From contig JAPUME010000292.1 of the NCBI GenBank assembly GCA_027294185.1, forward strand, positions 1-7,265: DNA of 7,265 nucleotides, written 5' to 3'. This DNA is from Acidobacteriota bacterium. Its GTDB lineage: Bacteria > Acidobacteriota > Terriglobia > UBA7540 > JAPUME01. Each line of letters opens with the position of its first letter. The first letter of the stretch is position 1. Position numbers and translations under genes: made by a program. The notes below the pieces were generated by a model. The model worked only from the letters and a program-made list of their open reading frames with translations, did no database searches and was not told where the DNA came from. This document shows, piece after piece, positions 1 through 3,930 of the stretch.

Positions 1-355
1 CCGTTTTCGGCAGAAAGGACCCGAGTTCGGCGAGCTTGGGAAGCATCTTTACCTTGTCGAAGAGGCCCGAGGGGGTCTTGGTATCCAGCAACTCCTCGAG
101 TCTCTGCGCGATGCGGTCGGGCGAGTCGGTCTCAAGCGCCAGGTTCATGCGCGAAGGCGAACCCAGAAGGTTGATTGCGACCGGTATGTCGTATCCCCTG
201 GGGCGCTCGAAGAGAAGTGCAGGGCCGACGGATTTCGATACGCGGTCGGTAATTTCGGTAATCTCCAGGTCCACGTCCACTTCGGCCTTGATGCGCTTCA
301 GTTCTCCGGCCTTGTCCAGCTTGCGGATAAAGTCGCGCAGATTTCGATATGCCAT
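1..355 (-). CDS. ubiD: UbiD-family decarboxylase, N-terminal part (runs off left edge)
   Basis: The reverse strand from the ATG at 355 reads 118 codons without a stop and leaves the window, so only the N-terminus of a protein usually about 480-610 residues long is present. It resembles the start of UbiD: an N-terminal LRDFI helix (residues 6-10), GELKRI (17-22), DLEITEITDR (29-38), GPALLFE (44-50) and a GYDIPVAINLLG strand (54-65). UbiD enzymes are prenylated-FMN-dependent, reversible non-oxidative decarboxylases. The classical member acts on 4-hydroxy-3-polyprenylbenzoate in ubiquinone synthesis, and relatives act in menaquinone synthesis or on aromatic acids. The cofactor and catalytic Glu-Arg-Glu residues lie beyond the window, so the substrate cannot be assigned. 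The start is supported by a GAGGAA Shine-Dalgarno (362-367 on the reverse strand) 6 nt upstream. The gene is divergent from the pilus operon and probably functionally unrelated to it. Family is confident; the exact gene name is tentative. Confidence 0.8.
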   Translation of the reverse strand, partial: MAYRNLRDFIRKLDKAGELKRIKAEVDVDLEITEITDRVSKSVGPALLFERPRGYDIPVAINLLGSPSRMNLALETDSPDRIAQRLEELLDTKTPSGLFDKVKMLPKLAELGSFLPKT

Positions 356-508
356 GGGTTGTTCCTCGTCCGCAGATTTTGCAGGAAAAAGGAGGATGAC
401 AGAAGGCCAGGATTAAGTCAAAGACAGTGAAAATTCTCGACACCCACCCCAACCTGGCTTCGAGATGCGGGGTTTAACAGGAGCCAAGTCGTGGCGTCAA
501 ATTGCCCG

Positions 509-580
509 ATGGGCCCATTTCAGTGCAGAGATAAAGAAAAATGGGAGCCCTAACGACAGGCTACAGGATGGGCCCTATCC
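509..580. promoter_or_regulatory. Three ATGGG/CCC palindromic motifs, candidate operator cluster
   Basis: A perfect 10-bp palindrome, ATGGGCCCAT, lies at 509-518. A related ATGGGAGCCCT lies at 541-551, and GGATGGGCCCTATCC, which is palindromic except for one extra T, lies at 566-580. The 9-mer GATGGGCCC occurs exactly twice (508-516 and 567-575). The centres are roughly 33 and 26 bp apart, all on the same intergenic segment and about 130-195 bp upstream of the predicted start of the pil transcript. Repeated dyads of this kind often bind dimeric regulators. No binding protein can be named from sequence, and GC-rich short palindromes can arise by chance. Confidence 0.4.
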
Positions 581-672
581 GAGAAAACCACATGATATTG
601 TGGAAGAAAGCAAGCTTACCAACATCCCGACAGATTCCGGCTAGAATTACAGCAAACTTAACGACATTTGAG

Positions 673-701
673 TTGACAAGCTATAGAGAGGGGTCTATAA
701 A
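673..701 (+). promoter_or_regulatory. Predicted sigma-70 promoter of the HTH-pilMNOPQ operon
   Basis: A perfect -35 hexamer TTGACA (673-678) is followed after exactly 17 bases by TATAAA (696-701), which matches the -10 consensus at 5 of 6 positions. Transcription should start near 708. No other forward pair of similar quality was seen between here and the terminator at 6614, and the downstream genes are nearly contiguous. This is therefore the likely promoter for one transcript of about 5.9 kb covering the HTH gene and pilM-pilQ. The near-consensus match suggests vegetative expression, possibly modulated from the palindromes further upstream. Confidence 0.8.
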
Positions 702-708
702 CCGAAGT

Positions 709-749
709 CCCACTGTAAGGTAGTGGGTCATGTGCGGAAGACAGGCCGC
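709..749 (+). other. Structured 5' leader with two short hairpins
   Basis: Just after the predicted transcription start, CCCACT (709-714) can pair with AGTGGG (722-727) across a 7-base loop. A G-U pair could shorten that loop to 5. A second stem, GCGG (734-737) with CCGC (746-749), encloses an 8-base loop. Neither is followed by a T-run, so they are not intrinsic terminators. They could stabilise the mRNA 5' end or be part of a regulatory leader; the leader of about 94 nt is longer than translation needs. I could not match it to a known riboswitch class. Confidence 0.4.
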
Positions 750-801
750 GAATTGATGAGATTAGCCAAGGTTTGGATATCTTTCCCTAAGGGTTTGATG
801 C

Positions 802-1023
802 ATGCCTGAGCCCCGAGAGGTAATGAACATTCGAGAAGCTTCCCATTACCTGGGGATATCCCGGGAAGCTCTTTACAAGTATGTATACCAGGAAAAGATT
901 CCAGCCTTCAAACTGGGGAACCGTTGGAAGTTCAAGAAAACGGTTCTGGACCGGTGGATGGAGAAGCAAAGCTCGCAAGGTGAGAGAGGCAGGGACCGGC
1001 GACGGCGGGTAGCCGTCCGATAA
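802..1023 (+). CDS. Small excisionase/MerR-like helix-turn-helix DNA-binding protein
   Basis: This 73-residue protein is essentially a single winged helix-turn-helix of the HTH_17/excisionase type. The first helix is IREASHYLG (10-18), the turn and recognition helix are ISREALYKYV (19-28), and the wing and last helix are IPAFKLGNRWKF followed by LDRWMEKQ. Relatives include phage excisionases and BldC-like regulators, which bind repeated DNA sites cooperatively. The tail (61-73) is strongly basic, with four consecutive arginines. There is no integrase or other phage gene nearby, so a regulatory role is more likely than excision. It is the first gene of the pilus operon and ends 12 nt before pilM, whose Shine-Dalgarno overlaps its stop codon. 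The ATG at 802 has AAGGG (789-793) 8 nt upstream. The alternative ATG at 823 has GAGAGG only 2 nt away and is less likely. The DNA target is unknown; autoregulation or control of pilus genes is inference. Confidence 0.8.
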   Translation: MPEPREVMNIREASHYLGISREALYKYVYQEKIPAFKLGNRWKFKKTVLDRWMEKQSSQGERGRDRRRRVAVR

Positions 1024-1035
1024 GGAGTTTCGGAA

Positions 1036-2094
1036 ATGGCTTTTTTCAGACGAAGCAAGCCCTTGTTGGGATTGGACATTGGGTCGAGCTCCGTGAAGGC
1101 AGCCGAGCTGAAGAAGGCGGGCAGCGGTTATGAGCTGGCAAGCCTGGGTATAGAGGCCTTGGGGCCGGATACCGTGGTGGACGGGGCCATTATGGACAGC
1201 AACGCGGTTTCCTTCGCCGTCAACAGCATTGTGGAAGGGAACAAAATAAAGACCAAACATGTCGCGACTGCGGTGGCGGGACATTCGGTGATTGTGAAAC
1301 GCGTCGCCATTCCGGCCAGCAGCGAAGCAGAGCTTGCAGGCAGTATTTCGCTGGAAGCTCAGCAGCACATTCCTTTTGAAATTGATGATGTCAACCTGAG
1401 CTATCAAATCATGGGAGTGGGGCCTACCGGGAATGACATGGATGTCATGTTAGTGGCGGTAAAGCGGGAGAAGATTTCGAATCACACTCGCGTGCTGACA
1501 CAGTCGGGCATGACGCCACGGGTTGTCGATATCGACGCATTTGCCTTGCAGAACGTCTTCGAGGTCAACTACGACCCGCCGCCGGAGAGCACCATCGCTC
1601 TGCTCAACATCGGGGCCAGCCTGATGAATATCAACATTGTTCAGGCCGGTGTCCCCCTGTTTACTCGTGATGTTTCGGTAGGCGGCAACCAGTACACGGA
1701 TATGCTGCAAAAGGAGTTGGACCTGACCTTCGACGATGCCGAGGCACTGAAACGAGGGAAAGAATTAGAAGGCGTATCCCTGGATACGGTCAAGTCTCAC
1801 ATCGAATCCGTTACCGAGCTTCTTGTGCTTGAGGTACGCAAGACATTCGACTTTTTCCGAGCTACAACCTCGGCCGAGCAGATTCAACAGATTTATGTTG
1901 CGGGAGGAACTGCCCGCGTCGAAGGAATGCTGGAATCCCTGCGGGAGGAGTTCGATACTCCCGTTGAGGAGTTGAATCCCTTTCAACGAATCGGGTACAA
2001 TCCTTCACGGTTCGACCCGACTTACATTTCTGAGGTAGCCCCCCGAATGGCCATTGCGGTGGGGCTCGCCCTGAGGAGTTTTGACGCGCCATGA
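1036..2094 (+). CDS. pilM: Type IV pilus assembly protein PilM
   Basis: PilM is a cytoplasmic, ATP-binding protein with an actin/FtsA-like fold. It binds the N-terminal cytoplasmic tail of PilN and links the pilus motor side to the inner-membrane alignment complex. The 352 residues match the usual family length. Visible landmarks are the phosphate-1 loop LGLDIGSSSVK (11-21), the conserved segment EAQQHIPFEIDDV (107-119), the phosphate-2 loop ALLNIGAS (188-195) and the adenosine motif VAGGTARVEGM (288-298). There is no signal peptide or membrane segment, as expected. The ATG at 1036 has AAGGAG (1022-1027) 8 nt upstream, overlapping the stop of the HTH gene. The 3' end overlaps pilN by an ATGA junction. 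Nothing in it looks damaged, and the assignment is secure. Confidence 0.95.
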   Translation: MAFFRRSKPLLGLDIGSSSVKAAELKKAGSGYELASLGIEALGPDTVVDGAIMDSNAVSFAVNSIVEGNKIKTKHVATAVAGHSVIVKRVAIPASSEAELAGSISLEAQQHIPFEIDDVNLSYQIMGVGPTGNDMDVMLVAVKREKISNHTRVLTQSGMTPRVVDIDAFALQNVFEVNYDPPPESTIALLNIGASLMNINIVQAGVPLFTRDVSVGGNQYTDMLQKELDLTFDDAEALKRGKELEGVSLDTVKSHIESVTELLVLEVRKTFDFFRATTSAEQIQQIYVAGGTARVEGMLESLREEFDTPVEELNPFQRIGYNPSRFDPTYISEVAPRMAIAVGLALRSFDAP

Positions 2095-2702
2095 TGCGCA
2101 TAAACCTTCTGGGAATTGAAAAGCAGACCTTCCGGGCTCCCGCGGAGTTCACGCCGGCCAAGCAGGGACTAACCTTTGGGGCTGCCCTGTTGGTTGCGGC
2201 CCTCGCCGTGGGTATTCCTTACAGGATCCTGAGCGGCCAGATTGCAGGAATCCAGGTTGAGCTGGATGAAGAGAGAGCGGAAGAGAGGCGCCTGGCGGGA
2301 ATTAAAGCTCAGATTATGCAATATCAGGCGCAACAACAACAGCTCAACAGCCGCATTAATACGATCAATCAGCTCCGGCGCTCGCAGACGGGACCGGTGC
2401 AACTGTTGAATATGCTGGGAGTGGTGGTCAACCAGACCCCGAATCTCTGGATACGGACAATGAGGCGACAGGGTGCGAGGGTCCTCCTGAATGGAGAGGC
2501 CAGCTCGGTCGATCAGATTGCTGATTTTATCGAAAACCTGAAAAAGACGGGTCTGTTCGTGGACGTACAAATGCGTGAATCCTTCCAGGATAACGTGGCG
2601 GAAAACGTAGTGCGGTTTAAGTTCAACCTCGACTGCTTGTGGAGACCCGTTGGGCCTCCGCAGCCGGCGGCTCCGGCCGCGGCTCCCAGGGCAGCAGGGT
2701 AA
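2091..2702 (+). CDS. pilN: Type IV pilus inner-membrane alignment protein PilN
   Basis: PilN is a bitopic inner-membrane protein that pairs with PilO and anchors PilM through a short cytoplasmic tail. That tail carries the signature INLL (residues 4-7), the PilM-binding motif. A single membrane segment lies at about 27-47, a Gln/Glu/Arg-rich coiled coil at about 50-97, and a periplasmic ferredoxin-like domain at about 100-182, including LNGEASSVDQIADFIENL (133-150). The 203 residues end in a Pro/Ala-rich tail from 187. The first ATG overlaps the pilM stop (ATGA), and a second ATG follows at once, so translation may start at 2091 or 2094. The nearest Shine-Dalgarno, GAGGAG (2073-2078), is 12 or 15 nt away, which suggests translational coupling to pilM. 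Order, length and architecture agree, so the call is secure. Confidence 0.95.
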   Translation: MMRINLLGIEKQTFRAPAEFTPAKQGLTFGAALLVAALAVGIPYRILSGQIAGIQVELDEERAEERRLAGIKAQIMQYQAQQQQLNSRINTINQLRRSQTGPVQLLNMLGVVVNQTPNLWIRTMRRQGARVLLNGEASSVDQIADFIENLKKTGLFVDVQMRESFQDNVAENVVRFKFNLDCLWRPVGPPQPAAPAAAPRAAG

Positions 2703-2714
2703 GGAGGAAGTCAT

Positions 2715-3341
2715 ATGCCAAAATCCATCAATGATCTTCCTACCATCGCTCAGATCGGGATCTTCGTCCTGATCGCGGTCCTTATCGGCGGGGGAGTCTT
2801 TTACTACTTTGTTTTCCCGATGTTTGGGGAGAAGACGGCATTGACGACCGAACTGACGACACTCCGGGCACAAAACGAACAGTCTCGCGTGGTGGAACAG
2901 CAACTGGCCGAATATCAGAACCGGATTCGCCAGCTTCGCCGCCAGTTGGCCACGCTTCGCTCTATCGTTCCGGACGAGCAGGCTACTGAAGATTTCATGC
3001 GGGACCTGATGCAGGCGGGGAGGAGCACCGGCATCCATATCCGTTCCATGGTGTCCCGGCCACCCGTTGAACGTCAATATCATTACGAGATGCCCTTTGA
3101 TTTGATGCTGGACGGCACTTATTACTCTCTGAGGACTTTCATGGATGCGCTGGCGCGCCAGCAACTTCTGGTGAACGTCAGGAATCTGGCGCTGACCAGT
3201 ATTCAGGGCGGCGGCGCAGGTTCCGGTCGCGGAAGATTCACATATGGCCCCGGGGAATCTGTGGGCGCCACCTGTACTGTGGTCACTTATTTCAATCGCC
3301 CGGGAGCAGGGGCACCGCCCGCTCCGGGTGGAGGCCGGTAG
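2715..3341 (+). CDS. pilO: Type IV pilus inner-membrane alignment protein PilO
   Basis: PilO is the partner of PilN in the periplasmic alignment subcomplex and contacts PilP. The 208-residue protein has a short cytoplasmic N-terminus, one membrane segment (about 11-34), a coiled coil (about 40-85) and a ferredoxin-like periplasmic domain (about 90-195). Family features are SIVPDEQATEDFM (83-95) just after the coiled coil, YEMPFDLMLDGTYYSLRTFM (124-143), and VNVRNLAL (153-160). The C-terminus, PGAGAPPAPGGGR, is low-complexity and is not a usual part of the fold. The start is strongly supported by AAGGAGG (2701-2707) 7 nt upstream, overlapping the pilN stop codon. It sits 12 nt after pilN and 4 nt before the chosen pilP start. 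Sequence conservation in this family is low, but fold features and position make the call firm. Confidence 0.9.
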   Translation: MPKSINDLPTIAQIGIFVLIAVLIGGGVFYYFVFPMFGEKTALTTELTTLRAQNEQSRVVEQQLAEYQNRIRQLRRQLATLRSIVPDEQATEDFMRDLMQAGRSTGIHIRSMVSRPPVERQYHYEMPFDLMLDGTYYSLRTFMDALARQQLLVNVRNLALTSIQGGGAGSGRGRFTYGPGESVGATCTVVTYFNRPGAGAPPAPGGGR

Positions 3342-3345
3342 CGTA

Positions 3346-3930
3346 ATGGTTTCCCGACGAGGGATGAACAGCATGAGTGGAACAGCCTCTGCACAAAGAC
3401 GGATGGCGAAAGTAATTTTGCCGGCCGTTCTGTGGAGCTTGAGCCTGGGGGTCGAGGGTTTGGCACAGGGGCAACGCCGAACCCCGGCTCCTCCCAAGCG
3501 GGTCGAGACCGCTCAAGCCGCGAGGGCGCAGGGCCGGGCACGCCCGCAGCCGCGACCTCGGGCTCCGGTGGGACGCAGCGTATCGGGCCGCGATCCCTTC
3601 AAGTTTCCGGTTTTGGGACCGGGAGGCGGCGCCGGGGGAGAAAAAGGTCCCGGCAAAACTCCCGTTCGAGTTCCCGGCAAGCGAGGCCTTTTGATCGGCA
3701 GCCTGAAGCTTGAGGGGATTGTAGTCCTTGAGAATGACATGATTGCTGTTGTGGATGATTTTCGGAATCGGGCCTTCTTTCTGCGAGAAAACGATGTCCT
3801 CTATAACGGCGTGGTTTCCAGTATTACCTGGGATACGATTGTCTTCAAAGAAAACGTATTGGATCGTGCGGGGATGATTTCAACCCGTGAGGTTGTTAAA
3901 CGGATGATTAAAGAGCCTGGGGAGGAATGA
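3346..3930 (+). CDS. pilP: Type IV pilus protein PilP, cysteine-free
   Basis: PilP couples the PilN/PilO inner-membrane complex to the N0 domain of the PilQ secretin. In the 194-residue reading there is a signal or anchor segment (22-38), a basic Pro/Arg-rich linker (about 42-78), the GRDPF motif (81-85) typical of PilP, a Gly-rich stretch (91-98), and a small beta-domain (about 113-186) containing LKLEGIVVLEN (120-130), DMIAVVDDFRNRAFFLREND (131-150) and YNGVVSSIT (153-161). Well-studied PilP proteins are lipoproteins; this one contains no cysteine, so it cannot be lipidated. A G-L-A site at 38-40 could be cut by signal peptidase I, or the segment may stay as an anchor. The start is uncertain: ATG 3346 has GGAGG 11 nt upstream and follows pilO by 4 nt, while ATG 3373 has GAGGG 9 nt upstream and would give 185 residues with the same signal segment. 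The ATGA overlap with pilQ supports coupled translation. Confidence 0.85.
   Translation: MVSRRGMNSMSGTASAQRRMAKVILPAVLWSLSLGVEGLAQGQRRTPAPPKRVETAQAARAQGRARPQPRPRAPVGRSVSGRDPFKFPVLGPGGGAGGEKGPGKTPVRVPGKRGLLIGSLKLEGIVVLENDMIAVVDDFRNRAFFLRENDVLYNGVVSSITWDTIVFKENVLDRAGMISTREVVKRMIKEPGEE

Larger units (their letters stand above)
356..801. other. Divergent intergenic region
   Basis: About 446 bases separate the ubiD-like start from the HTH gene. I find no convincing gene here. The only forward ORF of note, 60 codons from 541, lacks a Shine-Dalgarno and resembles no known protein. The left part (about 360-500) should hold the ubiD promoter, but I see no good -35/-10 pair on the reverse strand. The middle (509-580) holds repeated ATGGG/CCC palindromic motifs. 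The stretch from about 580 to 700 is more AT-rich than the genes and ends in a strong forward promoter, followed by a transcribed leader with short hairpins. A small inverted repeat, CCACA/TGTGG with a 6-nt loop, lies at 588-603, and TCTCGA/TCGAGA arms lie at 435-440 and 460-465. No tRNA or recognisable riboswitch was found by eye. Confidence 0.8.

Noticed and set aside
492..505. Possible sigma-54 promoter (TGGC ... TTGC), since pilus genes in some bacteria use sigma-54
   Set aside because: Only 9 bases separate the GG and GC dinucleotides, whereas sigma-54 sites need 10, and the -24 element is imperfect.
541..606. Possible c-di-GMP (GEMM) riboswitch, because such RNAs precede some pilus operons
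   Set aside because: The conserved GCAAACC and ACGCAAAGCC core segments are absent, and the segment lies upstream of the predicted transcription start.
642..647. TAGAAT as an alternative -10 box
   Set aside because: The correctly spaced -35 position reads CCAACA, a poor match, while a much better promoter lies 30 bases downstream.
541..723. A 60-codon forward ORF in the intergenic region
   Set aside because: It has no Shine-Dalgarno, overlaps the strong promoter and the first leader hairpin, and its sequence has no recognisable features.
702..750. Sequence reminiscent of parts of a cobalamin riboswitch (CCCACTGTAA, then GGAAGACAGGCC)
   Set aside because: The upstream conserved boxes and the required spacing are missing, and the segment is far too short for the aptamer. 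The resemblance is probably chance.
802..1023. HTH gene as a prophage excisionase marking a mobile element
   Set aside because: There is no integrase, attachment-site repeat or other phage gene in the window, and the gene is locked into the pil operon by spacing and a shared stop/ribosome site.
2169..3497. A 442-codon open frame on the reverse strand, opposite pilN, pilO and the start of pilP
   Set aside because: It lies entirely antisense to well-supported pil genes, shows no recognisable domain and has a Cys/His/Arg-rich composition typical of a shadow frame in GC-biased coding sequence.
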